Below, in pieces: positions 24,975 to 37,979 of a DNA stretch of 64,000 bases. This DNA is from Lunularia cruciata (lineage: Eukaryota; Streptophyta; Marchantiopsida; Lunulariales; Lunulariaceae). A program made the position numbers and the translations under genes. The DNA is taken from positions 74,812,552 to 74,876,551 of the forward strand of contig OX419756.1 in the NCBI GenBank assembly GCA_948567375.1, in the 5' to 3' direction. The first letter of the stretch is position 1. Each line of letters begins with the position of its first letter. The notes beneath the pieces were generated by a model that ran no database searches, was not told the DNA's origin, and saw only the letters and a program-made list of their open reading frames with translations.

Positions 24975-26440
24975 AGAGCCACTACTTCTAGTTATACATG
25001 GTTGATTCTCATGGTAGGACCAAGAGAAGAGCCCTATTTGCATGTTGGGGAGGAAAATTGTATCTTGGGTGACCTTTGACAAGGGAGGATATGGCATGGG
25101 CTTCAAGATTTAGTGGTACTTCCCATGAGTATTTGGGCTCCAAGAGGAATTGAGGGCCTCTTTGAGTGACGAGGTATAGAGACTCACTCACTTGAGATAG
25201 AGTATGAGCTTATGTAGAGTATTTATCCCACTCATAGTTTTCTATATTGATTTGAAAGAGGAAGATTGTAGTATTAGATATGAGTTGCATAGCATACATG
25301 TGAGTTCCTAGTAGACCTCATTTATTGGAGTGGCCTTTGGAGACCATGAGGAGGAGATGGCATTTCTACCAAGCAAGTAGTACTTTATGGTATGTCCTAC
25401 AACCGGGCATGAGAGAGTTTATGGAGTACTATAACGCACACTTTTAGGTGATCATATGGACATGTGGTCCAAATCATGAGGTGGAATTTCTATTACATCC
25501 TATGTAGGAGCATGGTCTATTACCTACTAGAGTACCTAAGGGAGCACATTTGATGGCGTGCCTTTGCCTTTGTGAGAGCAATGGATACTTTGATGAATAT
25601 AAGGGTTTCATGGTTAGACATTATAGTACATTTACATCATTGGGTTTATCCATTTGAGATATATTATTTGTGGAAAAAAATTCTCTACCTTATTGTAGGA
25701 ACCATCCTCATGGAGCTATACATCCTCTTAGGTTTGGACCTATGGATATACTTTGTACTTCATATACATCAGTATTTCAACTTCTTGTAGCTCCTCAGGA
25801 TAGATTTAAAGCCTCCACTCTTCTTGTTATATATTTCCTAAAGGAGGAGAGGACCCCAAGTGGATTGAGGGATTAAAATTCTAACCTTATGATATTTTAG
25901 GGCAACCATTTTGTGAGCCAAAGATGCATGAGCAAGAGGAGGTGGTTATGGTAACTATATTCCTTTTTTATTAAGCCTATACTTTTATAGGTGCTTACAT
26001 GAAATCTTGGAGCAAACATGTACCATAGAGTTCCATGGACTATGTATCTAGTGCCTAAAACTCACTCACATCGGGAGTTTAGGCCCAGCGTATGGTCTAG
26101 ACCTGTATATTTATGTATATTGTACACTCCAACTACTATACTTGCATCACTTGGATGTTTCGGTTTTGTTATGGTTTGGATTGACTCCTTTGACATTTTG
26201 TTTGGGTTTTGATGGTTTTAATGGACTCCTTTTATTGGTCCAAAAGAGATTATAGTACTTACATGAGGTCTTAAAGCTCTGTAGACTATATATACTTCAA
26301 CTACTATACTTGTGTCATAATCTGTTCTAGTTTTGATGGACTCCTTTGATGTTTTGTACTTTATTGATCCCCAAAGGATTATTATTCATGTCCATGGACT
26401 GATTTAAAATTTGGCTATTCTCATGATGTTTTGACAAGTA
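24975..26440. other. Decayed sequence, no gene assigned
   Basis: Plus-strand pieces such as GPREEPYLHVGEENCILGDL and the 68-codon frame at 25670 look like protein debris but are broken by many stops. A local imperfect duplication occurs at about 25992-26215 and 26265-26400 (shared CAACTACTATACTTG, GACTCCTTTGA). It separates the two large duplicates. Confidence 0.35.
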
Positions 26441-27079
26441 GTGGTCCAATGGTTAATTACTTGTCTAATGGTTAAAAACAGACTTGACACCAGTCCAAGT
26501 TAAACACCAAACTATGCAAACAGATCTAATCAGAATGCATAAATAACATAAACAGATTTACACAAAATGCATAAATTACATGAAGCTTGGATTGAGTAGA
26601 AGTAGACTAAGTAGACCATGCAACCACACAATCTTGTTTGCATAGGGCGCACAGTGGGACCTAGGCTATTTAGTTTGATTATGAACTTTTTGACTTGAGT
26701 AATATAAATGCGCACTCTATGATTGCTGTTATGTTCTATGTTGCATATAAATAATCATTGAGAAGGGAAAAAACATGTATATAAAATATGAAATTCCACT
26801 CTAAATAGCATTACCAGTTTACTTGTAATTTTTTTAAATGTAACGTAATAAAATAATAAAATTTATATATAGTCATCAGTTTATATACATAGAAGAAATA
26901 TATCATACCATATCCCTAAGAGCTCTTACTACTTAAAACTCTTCTTAGAGCTCTTGCTATTTCAAGAACTTTTGAGAGCTCTTACTATTCAATAAACCTC
27001 CAAGAGCTAGCTACACCCTAAGAACTTCCAAGAACTTCTAAGAGCTCTTACTATTCTTCACTCTTATTCTAACTTGTGA

Positions 27080-28450
27080 AATCTATGGTATAATCTGTCT
27101 CTGGTACATGGAACTTGGGATCCATGTTGTAATTGGCACTAGAGCCATTGTAAGGATATGAATATATACTAGATAAAGTGGTAATAATGCTTTTGATCTC
27201 CTTAGGGTCTTTCTTGCCCGGGCTAGTCCAAGTGTTATGGAGTAAAAACTTTTAATTTTCCCCTTTTTTTTGACAAAGAGCCTTTCTACCTTCAACATTA
27301 TTTTCTTTATTTTGAATATATTCTCAGCCTCTACTTGTCTCTTGAGTTTTGCAACCTTTGCAGCTTGTTGTGCTTGAATCTTAATTATTTTACACCTCTC
27401 TCTGGATTCAAAGGAGTCACTTTTCAATTTGTTATGGCTAGCTAAATTATGCGACAAAAAGCAAGTGCAGGTTTAATCTTGGCAACTTTAGAAATTTTCC
27501 TTCTCTTTCAAATGGCACTTTCCTTCTCGTATGTGCTTTCAATGTCTTTTCTACCGTCCTCTTCTCTTGTTTCATAGGGTATTGCTCTAGGTGGATGTCA
27601 TGTGCTTCTTTAGTTTCATTAGGTGTTCCTCTAGAGCAATTCTTATATAATGGTCTTGTTGCTCCATGATATCCTCTAGACTGAATCTTCTTGCTCTCCT
27701 TGGGAGATACTCTTCCTCAACATTTTCTTTCATCAAGCATTGATTGTCATCCTCTTGAACTCCTCTTGACCCATACTCACAATCCCAAAATGGAAACTTG
27801 AAATTTAGACCTTCCTCTTCAAGCCTATTCATGTGATCTCATAAGGGACCTTGGGTGCTTGGGATGCTAATTGGTGTTGAATCAAGTCCAGAATTTTAGC
27901 ACAATTCTTTAGCACCAATGTATGTTCCATCCATGATCCAAATTCCATCTTCAATTCCACCAGCAACGCTCCTCAAAGCAAGAAGAGATATATTGGCTCT
28001 ATCGCCCAACATTAAATCATTCTCTTGAAATATGGACAAAGATAGTTGACTATGTCATCTATAATTCACCATCCTTTCTTTAGGTCTTTCTTGTTAAGAC
28101 CATCTCTCATGGAATTATATTTCCATTCTTGGGTATCCTTATAGGATTTATGTATTGAGCCCACTTTTTGTAAAGTCTCTCTCTTATCATGCAAAGTGGA
28201 AATCCTCTCCCATGCCTCATTAAGTAAGTGGCCATGTAACTAATTGTGGTACTTTTTTGGACAAAACTTTTACTATTCCCACCATGAATCTGATTAAAGT
28301 GTTCAAGGTCATCCAAATAGTCCAATATCTAGGAAAAATGATGAGAAGCCATTCTGAATCAATCATCCGTGCACTTAGTTGCTTTGCTATTGCTACTCTT
28401 GGATCCACTTAAACCACCCTTGCTAGCAAAACTTAGAACAAATGCAACCA
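27080..28450 (-). pseudogene. Degenerate coding remnant in duplication copy 2
   Basis: The minus strand carries a series of protein-like pieces. They run from SGSKSSNSKATK near 28400, through ERLYKKWAQYINPIRIPKNG near 28150 and RRARRFSLEDIMEQQDHYIR near 27690, to a Lys/Arg-rich coiled coil (QAQQAAKVAKLKRQVEAEN) near 27350 and a final Pro/Thr-rich end near 27090. The longest open pieces are 27832-27587 and 27457-27083. Copy 1 holds the N-terminal half only. A helical KKW-containing domain followed by a coiled coil is common in Myb/trihelix-type proteins encoded by PIF/Harbinger elements, but I cannot confirm the family. Confidence 0.4.
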
Positions 28451-29883
28451 TCTTCTTGAGCAGTTTATGAAATCAAAGAAGGAGAGGGGGAGGGGTGTGA
28501 ATTGAACTTGTTCTCCACAATCAAAGTGACTTAGGAGCAAGAATGGGAGTGTGAGATTCATCCATGCTTCCCTATTTCACTAAAAAGTCTTGAAATTGGA
28601 TTTCAATTTGCCAACGCAAACTTGTATTACTAGCAATGTCTCCTTGTTGGCCAAGATGCTTCCTGTTGGCCAAGATGCTGCATGTCTAATCCTTGATCTA
28701 ACACCTTCACAATAAAAATCAATTTTATAGACATGGAACCATGCTAAACATCTCCACTCATCCATGAGAGACTCAAAACCAAGGAATGGGGAGCGTTAAA
28801 ATTTTTTAATTGAATTAGATACATGCTTATTCATTAATTTCCCACCAATCATGCTCCATTTGGCATAAGATGATAGGTTAGTATAATATGGGTGGTTAGC
28901 ACTGGCCTCAAATTAAGTCACAATTTAATTGTGGGATTTCACTAATGTACTCTATCGTAAAATTGCATATCAATTTGAAACTTAAATCCCTCCCAATCAT
29001 AAACCATATTTTGGTACCCATAACATTTTTTTACATGGCCATTCATTTACAACATTACAAACTATTATAGGTACTTGTAACAAAATTTATGACTCCTAAG
29101 ACTCTACCCATAAATTTTGGGAAATATGGACTTTGAGACCCCTTGATATTTTTGAAGCATTAGAACAATAGCTGATCTTTGTTACAGGCAAGGATGCCGC
29201 TACATGCATTTTAAAATTTTCAAGTTTTGCTTTTTTGATGTAATCTAATTTTATTGGAGTGACAAGGAAGTTTGGGTGAGTTTTGTGTACTTCCTATCAA
29301 AAGCACTATGTGAATAAATTTTTCAATTTTTTGAGATAACACTTGAATAGAGAACTTTGTAACCTTTTTAGTCTTTGAGCAATGGCAATTTTGTTGCCAT
29401 AATGAAATCCCTATATGCTATTTGATTTTTTCAGGTTGTAGATGTTGTATCGAAGACCCCCAAACAATTGAATATAGGTTCTAGAGACAACAATTAATAC
29501 AACACTAAGTTCTCTATGCAATTCAATATTTTTAGGTCCTTGTGATAGCATTAGACTACAACATTAAGGTCCCAATGAAACTCACTTTTCTCAAGTTATC
29601 AAGATTGCATCAGAACATGTACTAGAGCAAGATACTAAGGCCTTTCATTTGATATTTTTTTAGGTTCTTGGTATGATATTAGAGCAACAAGTATAGTTTT
29701 AACCATAGTACTAAAGCACCAATGAAGCTCTTACAATATCTTGTATTGCAAATGTATGCTATATTAAAAATAGAAATGTCATTAATTACTTCTTTCTCCA
29801 TATTCATAATGATATTGTGTACAAAACAAGAACAAAAATATCAACTTATTAGTTCTTTCTCCATATTCTTATGATATCATTTA

Positions 29884-30329
29884 TGTAAAAGACCAAGGAG
29901 AGAAATAAGAGAATAAAAGATCAGAGATCACATTGGAACTCTTGAATGAGGGAAAACTTTGAATATCTAACATGAGATTAGGCTTTGGTATTTATAGGGA
30001 ATCATACAAGGCTCTTGAGAAGCTTCTCAAGAAGTTTTTGCTTGCTTGGAATGCAAGCCAAGTTAACCAAGAAGCTTCTCAAGAAGCTTCCTCTAGAAGC
30101 CATTTACTTGGTATGCAAGCTAAACTAGCTAGGAATTTTCCTTCTAGAAGCCATCTACTTGGTGTGCAAGCTAAACTTCCCAAGAAGTTTCCTCGGCATG
30201 CACATTACCCAATACTTGGAAGGTACTAAGTAGCTTCTTATATGCTTTTAGAATATCCTTAACTAATTTGGTCTATTTGCTACTTTTTTTAGCCTTGACT
30301 AAGTCATCCATAAACTCCATATTGTTATA
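29884..30329 (-). repeat. Solo family A LTR, inverted
   Basis: This 446-bp LTR begins TGTAAAAGACC and ends CCATATTGTTATA, and is flanked by a perfect 5-bp target duplication ATTTA (29879-29883 and 30330-30334). The matching site in duplication copy 1 (near 18250) has no LTR, which gives an empty-site control. It carries the same GAAGCTTC arrays as other family A LTRs. Confidence 0.9.
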
Positions 30330-32335
30330 ATTTATTTTCATGTTGTTCATGATACCATAGAAAGATGGAAATTGGAATGATTAGGAATAAAATTAATTCA
30401 GATGAAATTCTTAGTGTGGTGTTTGAAGAAGGAATTATGTGTTCTTGCAAGAAAATTAATAATAAATATTGCAATTGCATTTGATAGTTATAACTATACC
30501 AATTTCTCCTAAGTCAAATATATTTTTTATGGTAATGAGTTGATATGTTTGATTGTTATCTCATTCACTAAAATACATCAAAATGGAAACATTTTCAAAA
30601 TTACATAGATTTAGTATGTGTTTTATGTTCTTGATAGGATTTAAGTTGCTCCTATTCTCTAAGAAGCTATTTGATGTTTAATTTCAAAAGGTTGAATTTT
30701 ATGTGATTGGTGAGAATTTTATAAGGATTCTAGGCATATTTCAATTGCAAAAAAAATTCAATAAGATTCTAAAATATTTACATTGAGAACTTCTCAATTT
30801 CATGCATAGGTGAATGTAGCAAGGCAGAAAGATTTCAAGAGCCTTGTTGCATTATAATCTAATCTAATTTTAGTTTATAGTATTATTCAATTCTTAGTTT
30901 GTCCATTGTAATTCTAAGCAATAAGAATAATTTTGCATATTATGGCTATAACGATATATAAGTGTTAGTTCTTAATACTCTACTACAAGGGAAAACATAA
31001 ATTTGTAAGTTATGACTCTAACACAATGTCGTTTTGATTTTTGTTACCCTACTTCATTATAAATCAAAATAAATAAGTCTAGATCATATTTTAAAACATA
31101 ATCTTACTCCTCTACTTACAACATATTATCAATAAGTGCATATCTAGTAAGGTCCCATTATGCACCAAATAGATTAAGAGTATGGGGTTATGAAGTAATA
31201 AAATTTTCCTTTAAGATATAGAGAACTCATTAAATGTAGACATAACTAGATCTCAAGACCTCAACCAAGCTGATAACCTAGACCCTTGAGGTTTTATTGA
31301 ATCAAACTTCCTCAGGAGTTGAAAGAACCAATAGAACCATGCATAAAAATATATCTCTTTTTTTTAGACAAAATACATACATATATAATTAGAATATAGT
31401 ATAGAGACAAAGTACACCACTACATGAGTGTAAGTAAGAAAAAGGAAACGATTATATGAGCCTAACCAAATTTCTTCTAGAAGATTAGCTCTTAGTAATA
31501 AGAGGATCTATATATATTATTAATATATAGAGTAATAATATATCATCACACAATTTATTAAATGAAATTTAATTAACTCACAAAGGGTTTGACTAAATTA
31601 CTAACCTAATATGAGCACAAAAAATGTATACTCTCAATTGATTGTATCTTCTATTCAGTAGTTGTGTGTGGAAGGAGTACATTTGAAGGCCTTTGTCTAG
31701 TTAGCCTATGTCTAAACTATGAATGACCTCCAAACATGACCTCCTCTACCCGCTATGAAGCATAGGAGCTCAAGGTATATAAAAGTACCAAAAACATAAA
31801 AAAGTCCTTTGGACCTATTAGTCTAGAGATCTCTAAACTAAGTTAGTGATGAAATAGGTATTAATTTTGAAATAAAACACTAACTCTAAGGATGAAGAGA
31901 AAAAAGAGATATAACACCCAAGGTCATTAAATTTGAAAACAAAGAAATAAATAAAAGTAATAGATATATGACGGCATATATGGGAAGAAGAAAGCACAAA
32001 GAGAAGTTATGTGATAATGTATTAGGGTCGAGGGTTCTGTGGAGGTTACGGAGGAGAGAGGAGGTTAGAGCCTTTACTAATTTGGAGAAGATGAAAGTAT
32101 CACAAATATTGAGGAAGGAGGAAAAGAGAAAGTGTTAGTTATGGTTAATGAGTAGTTGAGAGGATGAAAGTATATTCACAAATCTAGAAGAAGTGTGAAC
32201 ATAAAAATATATAGGAAAAAGTAGAAGTGGAGAAGGACAATTTGGTAGGTAAGGTTAAATAAGTTAAAGTTTGTGAGATGAGCGAGGACGAGAGCCTTCC
32301 TTTAAAATGGAAGAAGCAGAAAATTTTACTAAATT

Positions 32336-34530
32336 CAAATCTTTAGTAGGACCTTCTCTCGCAAATGGGAATGTTCAATAAGTGCTTGATTTTCAGGTAT
32401 TACTTTGAATTCCTTGAACTATAAAATAATCCCAGAATCTTTGTTCTTATGTAACGATATGTATTCTTGAGATGAATCTTTTAAGGAAATTGAATATTTT
32501 ATTTTGGAATGATTTGGTACAATGATAGGCTTAGATTTTATTTACACTATTTTTAATTAATAATAGTAAATGTTCACCTCGACTTCCCTTAAGAGTTTAA
32601 TTTGCAAGTTTTTAGAAGAAAACTCAAGGAGGTTATGCTGTACGCTGAGGATGTGGACGATTGATTGGAGAGACAAAACTGTCGTAATTTTGCTGGCTCG
32701 TTACGTATTTAATTTCAGGCTGGGAGCAATTTCCGGCGAAACCGTAAGGACAATGCGCGAACGGCGCAAAATATAAGATTTAAGTTTTTAGTAATTGGGA
32801 AAACAAGTAGAATTGATGGAAGTCTTCAAGTCTGCAGGTACACTCAATAGGAATAACGAAGGACAGACTTGAGAGTTCGTTCAAAGGGATGAAGAGAAAC
32901 TACGTAATACAGTTTCAATCGTTTCCACTTGATCTTAACTCAATCCCCGAAGTCCAAAATATCAGTAGTCTGGAAGAGATGGTTTACTTGAAATGGATGA
33001 GGCGGTGAATCTCAATACAGTTTGTTTGCATGTGTGCAAGGTTGTTTAAATCAATCTACCAAATTTTCTTCATTTTATTATCTAACTCAAAATTTCATTG
33101 TTAGGATAGAGTATATCATCCATAAACATATTAAAAGAAATTTTATTTAACCTCAATCGAAGTTCGCCGAGACATACCATGATTGTTTCAAGATTATTGC
33201 CACAATCTTTCATGATTTCATGTTCTAACGAATCTCCATTGTAAGGATAAAGTAGACCATTTATGAATAAATTAGAATATGTTTAACCTGTATTCGGGTT
33301 CTACACCCGTCGTTGGCAGGTAAATCAAAAACACCCAGCTAAGTACTGAAAAATTTGCCAAAACTTGATCCCAAATGTTCAGTCGATTACGTGAAATCTG
33401 GTTTTGACATTTGAAACATTATATAAGAAACATGTAGACTTGAGGTTTATAAACTCTGCTATGCTACACAATGCACGAAAGGTTAATTTCAGTATGGCGC
33501 TAATTGTTTCATTAATTTGGATGCAAATTAGAAAGAGGATGAACCCATTGACCCTGACTCATTGTTCATTCATTGAACGAAGGCAATTACGTGAGACTAA
33601 TGAGCGGATTGTACAAGTTGTCAATTTTGGTGGTAGTCCAGGGATAAAAGGGAAAACAATCACGCATGCTTAAGAATATGAGTAAAAAAATGTGCAAGTT
33701 AGGATTTCTTGCTTTACTTGTGTTTAAACATCTGGGACCTTCTGCTCTGAGTAGGTACTTTTACAGTTGTACTGGGAGATAAATTACTAAATCATCTTGC
33801 AGTAGCTGACTTAAGCAAGTAGCTGACTTAAGCAAGGAGCTTTACAAAGTTCTCTTGTTCACCTGAAGAATCGAGTGTCAAAGTATCGAATGGCGTTTCC
33901 TCACTAACGGAGAAAGTATTGTGGGCACTACGGTTAAAAGTCTTGACCGGGAAAAAGACATATAATGTTCTTCCTGGACGGGTACAAAGTTATGCATCAC
34001 CAATTTTGATGGAAAAAACAAAGAGGAAACATAGTAGAGTTACCTTCTCATGTAAGAAAATAGGATCTTTGAGGTACATGCGTAGTTGCCGCGCGACCTG
34101 CGTTATTGGCAAGCAACAGTTGAGAAGAACCAACACAGGGTGTTAATTTACAGCAAAGCACGGCTATTTTATGACACATTAGCTCCCATTCCTTGAAATT
34201 TAAAATTGAACCTCCCTACCTCTCCAGAACTCAGTCATGCTTCTCAATAACCGTAGCCCTCGTCTAGCAAACTCAGTGATAGTCACTTCTGATATTGCAC
34301 ACACTGGAGAAAGAGTCAATTTGAACTTTGCCGTTTGACCTTTTCATTTTCTCCTGTGGTTTCGACTAGGCCCGCTGAAATAATTAAGAGTCCATAATGA
34401 GTCCCTTCAGAACCTTGTTCGAGGATGTCTCAAACAGTACCGAGTTTCTTTGAAGACACTTAGCCATTGGAGATCTCGTGGATGCATATTTCACCGAGTA
34501 TGCTTCTTCGAGATCTTGGCAAAATATCTG
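32336..34530. other. Intergenic, higher GC, no gene recognised
   Basis: The composition changes near 32.5 kb to less AT-rich, apparently single-copy sequence. Frames at 32570, 33404 (89 codons) and 33919 (75 codons) on the plus strand have no recognisable domain or splice context. This lies 3' of the ALKBH6-type gene. Confidence 0.4.
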
Positions 34531-34539
34531 ATGGCTCCG

Positions 34540-34835
34540 TGCTTTGCGCCAATGTTCGTACTGTGGAGGTTGGAGCTTCCGTTCCAGAGGCTGTGCCTTC
34601 TCATTGTGAGTTGCTTACTTTGTGGTGGCTTTAATGTGTTGAAGAGAAGTTAAAACGTACTTCATTGGAAGTACATACATCCGAAATTTTCGTCAAAAGC
34701 TCTGATTATTTCGTGCTTTCACAATTGTTCGATACTATGGTAGGCCGGAGCTTCCATTCGAAGGCTGTGCCTTCTCATTGTCAGTTGCTGAATTCGTAGT
34801 GGCTATAATATGTTGAAAAGAAGTTAGAGCTTAAA
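34540..34835. repeat. 174-bp direct duplication across the 3' end of the ALKBH6-type gene
   Basis: CTGTGCCTTCTCATTG occurs at 34591 and 34765, with matching flanks (GGAGCTTCC, GTGGCT.TAAT.TGTTGAA, AAGAAGTTA). The right unit reaches into the last codons of the gene (stop at 34824-34826), so the left unit is a displaced copy of its 3' end and untranslated region. Confidence 0.75.
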
Positions 34836-37170
34836 GATTTTCGAAAGTACTACCTTCGGGACATATCTACATGTTAACGATATACGTGTTCCGGTTCGCG
34901 GCAAAATGACACTGAGCTCTGGTATGGTAGAGTTGTCATCTTCGTCTGTGGGGCTTCGTTCATGCGTTACAGCTCCTCTGTTTATGACCTGTAACCGAGG
35001 GTTCAAGGAGTCAATCCGACCTCACTCTAAAGCACATGAAGTAACGGTAGGCAACAAAACATCTCATTTCAGTAAGCGGAGTGCAACCCATAAGCAAATC
35101 GGATTGCTGTTTTAGAAAACATACTGTCTCGTCCAGTTGGTGCTCTACACACTCTTCGATTCCATGCAGATGATCTGCAGCAAGTCCCAGAAAAGCACGT
35201 GTTAAAATACTGTTGCTGCGATATCCACAGAAGTGTGCTCTAGATATACTTTACAGAGGACATTCGATAGCACAATGGCAAGAGAGCGATGCTTTGAAAA
35301 TCCAACCTTCATAAGCGGAGTCCTTAAAAAGCAGCAAGCTTCCGGGCATCAAAATAATCGAAACGTCGGTCGTCTTCGTGTCCTTAGGACGTTCCTTGTT
35401 ATTAACATCTGTTTCAGCCTCAAATGCAGTACCCTTCTCCACTGAAAAGTGTTCTTTCTCCAGGTTTGCGATCTTTGTATGAGGAGAAAATCTCATTAAA
35501 GTTGGTGATCCCAGTGAGACTATAGCCACAACAGGGAAGTAGAGAGGACCATCTTGATGCGGCTGTACATTCACAACCAGACATTTTAGGGCTCTGAACC
35601 GAATGTCCCCGGCACATAAGGTCACGACTTCTAGGCGCGCAAGTACGCAACGTAAAATCCTTTTAGTCCAAACGTGAATTACTACGGTCCTTGGCACCGA
35701 TCGGCAAGCAAGCAGATAAAAAGCATGAGAGGAGTTAAGGCTAAAATGATAGACAGGTCATTGTACACCATATGGTCCTTACTGTGTAGATCGAGTAACT
35801 TACCATAATACCCTGCCCTGGTTCATACTCATTCACAAGGACATGATTGATAGGAGACGGGAAAAGGCCGGTTTCGTCAGCAATTCTCTCCGTGAGTGAC
35901 TTCAACCATGTTGGCACTGAGGAAAATCATACTAGTCAGTATATTGAAACCTAGGTCCAAAAGTTTGTAATGTAACTCTCATCATTGCCTGCACAAAAGG
36001 TTTCCACAAGGAAGCAGCACCCAGGAGGACGCCTTACGACCTCCACCTCAACATCCAGATAAACCCTTCGCAAAACAAGGATTGAACTTGAAATGTTAGG
36101 GTGGTTTGGATTAGTGGAGTGACTCTAAAGCCGATCAGTCAAATGCCATTATAAAATATCTCCGAAACCTAGCATTTTTTTCTTTTTTTTCCAGCGGTCC
36201 TGTACGGACGTCCGTTCCTACTTTTGAAATCGTAATTTGTCAAATGATTTACTGCGCTAATTCACATCAAGTCATGGGTATAAACAGGAAAGAGCGATAC
36301 CGACAAGATTGAGGAATCAAGCCCTTCTCGTGAACAACGCCTCCTGGGTTCCAAACAACAGAGATTTGGGTATCAGAGCGCTGCCGCCACATACGATGAC
36401 AAGATTAAAGAAGCGCACATAGTTGCACAGCATATTCAAGATCTCAATTCACTTCATCTACTTCAGCTCGATTACCCCAATTTTGCAACCTCCGGTTTTT
36501 AAGAGACTTCCACTTCGCAACCGGGGCACTTCTGACCTGATGACCATACAAACCAAAATTAAGAGATGTTTCCATACAGCAGAGTACTATGCACACCGAT
36601 AGTAGACGACATTAGCACTGCTGGCCCGTATATCCAAAGCATAATCACGTAGCCTTGAACCTCTCGTGATCCTGATATATACTCCAAATTCTCCACAGAG
36701 ATGCCCTAAAACAGAAGTGAATATATTCACAATCACCAAATTCGGCACTTCCTCCGGTGCATAAACTGTTCATTTCGTTAAAGCCTCTGCTCTGTAAACA
36801 GCGAAGTATTCTTATTTCCGCCGAACAGTGAGCTCATCTTTAACATGCATCGCATGCCATTATGCGGCAAATCGGTGATACTAAAATGAACCCCAAGCGT
36901 TACTCAGAGGATCAAAGAAACATATATATAGGGGAAAGCGAGTACACATCTATGCCAACTAACTTTCAAAAATCTTAAATCGAAATGTACTGGATCTTGT
37001 GCAAAACTACAAAGCAGGGCGGGAGCGAATGCGAAAATAACCAAAATTCTGCCTACCTGACGGAAAATCGATTCCTGTTCAGCTGCGGTGAGGAACTCCG
37101 GAATGTAGAAAATCGTGTCTAAGGATCCCACAGCAAAATTTTGAATCTTCTCCATTCTATTCTCCAACAT
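34824..37170 (-). CDS. ALKBH6: ALKBH6-type 2-oxoglutarate/Fe(II)-dependent dioxygenase (seven exons)
   Basis: Exons on the minus strand are 37170-37057, 36536-36476, 36343-36305, 35916-35804, 35562-35307, 35174-35125 and 34988-34824. They total 798 nt, 265 residues, with every phase matching. The N-terminus (FYIPEFLTAAEQ) and the RRLQNWG block are typical of ALKBH6. The jelly-roll core has VNEYEPGQGIMPHQDG with iron ligands His111 and Asp113, then LSLGSP and ILMPGSLLLFKD. The distal iron His198 lies in LHGI, and Arg246/Arg252 in TGTRISLTCR bind 2-oxoglutarate. Length matches the family (about 240-270). All motifs are intact, so it is probably functional. AlkB relatives remove alkyl groups from nucleic acids; the substrate of ALKBH6 is poorly defined. 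Five introns have ordinary GT/AG ends; the exon 3 donor (TT|GTCGGT) is weak and is the least certain junction. The start could also be the Met five codons later (37155). Confidence 0.9.
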
Positions 37171-37670
37171 GAAATCTCGCGATCTGTCCTTTTCGTCACC
37201 TTTCTCTCTTTCTTCCGTCTACTTCAGCAACACAGCTTCTTTCGTTCTCTCTCTTTCTCTTCTACTTTCTGTTTGGTACAGCACTCATGGGAAGCAAGCA
37301 GGAGACATTGTGGGAGAATGTCTTGTAGAGGGTGTGCTTGTACCAAGCCTGACTAACAGCAGTAGCATGTAGTGCTACTGTAGTGCACGTAGGGCATGGT
37401 TACATGTGGTTCTTTGGGATAACGTTACGAGAAATGAGCTTAGGACAGCCTTCAGGAAGAACTGCGCGGGGTACAGAGTACTATCAAACGTGGCAATGAT
37501 GCAAACCTTGCAAGGTGCATATCCGCTACTGGGTACTGCCCTTTTATTACAGCAAGAAATGTAGAAGAGACGTAGATCAAGTTCTCATCGAGTCAATGCA
37601 AAATGTATGCGGTGTACTATACTAGAAGGGGAAGAGTGCATAGAGAGACGACCTTTAGATATTGTTGATT
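37171..37670 (-). promoter_or_regulatory. Upstream region of the ALKBH6-type gene with a pyrimidine-rich tract
   Basis: Just upstream of the start codon, 37195-37275 is strongly CT-rich on the plus strand (GA-rich in the gene's sense), resembling a plant leader tract. Plus-strand frames here (37141, 37169) are shadows of that composition. No clear TATA box was seen. Confidence 0.35.
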
Positions 37671-37979
37671 TCGAAGGGAGATTGGACCATCCTATTCGTT
37701 AGTGGGGTTGCGGGTTGCACATCATAGGAGATAGATTTAACCATAAATGTCCCAGATTTCACTTGCATATGTTGGTGTAAGACATTGAATCATGTTTTTG
37801 TCTGAGTAATTGAATTATCTTTTCCTTATATTCATTACATTTCATGGTAAGAAAAAGAGTACCATTAGAGATTTTAGATTATTAGTTCAAACAACTTTTA
37901 TATCTTGATAGTTCACTTTTTGCACAAATATTGTGCACTACCACTCATCTCTTCTAAAGAGAATTGTCAAGGATGACAT

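Larger units (their letters stand above)
26465..32335 (+). repeat. Large direct duplication, copy 2 (about 5.9 kb)
   Basis: This parallels 15215-20270 in order and orientation. It is longer because of a 446-bp solo LTR (29884-30329) plus its target duplication, and because about 29060-29470 holds some 300 bp more than the matching part of copy 1. It keeps about 230 bp (27350-27580) that copy 1 lost to an LTR fragment. Confidence 0.85.

Noticed and set aside
37141-37372. Plus-strand Ser/Leu-rich frames opposite the ALKBH6-type start
   Set aside because: Shadows of the CT-rich leader of the minus-strand gene.
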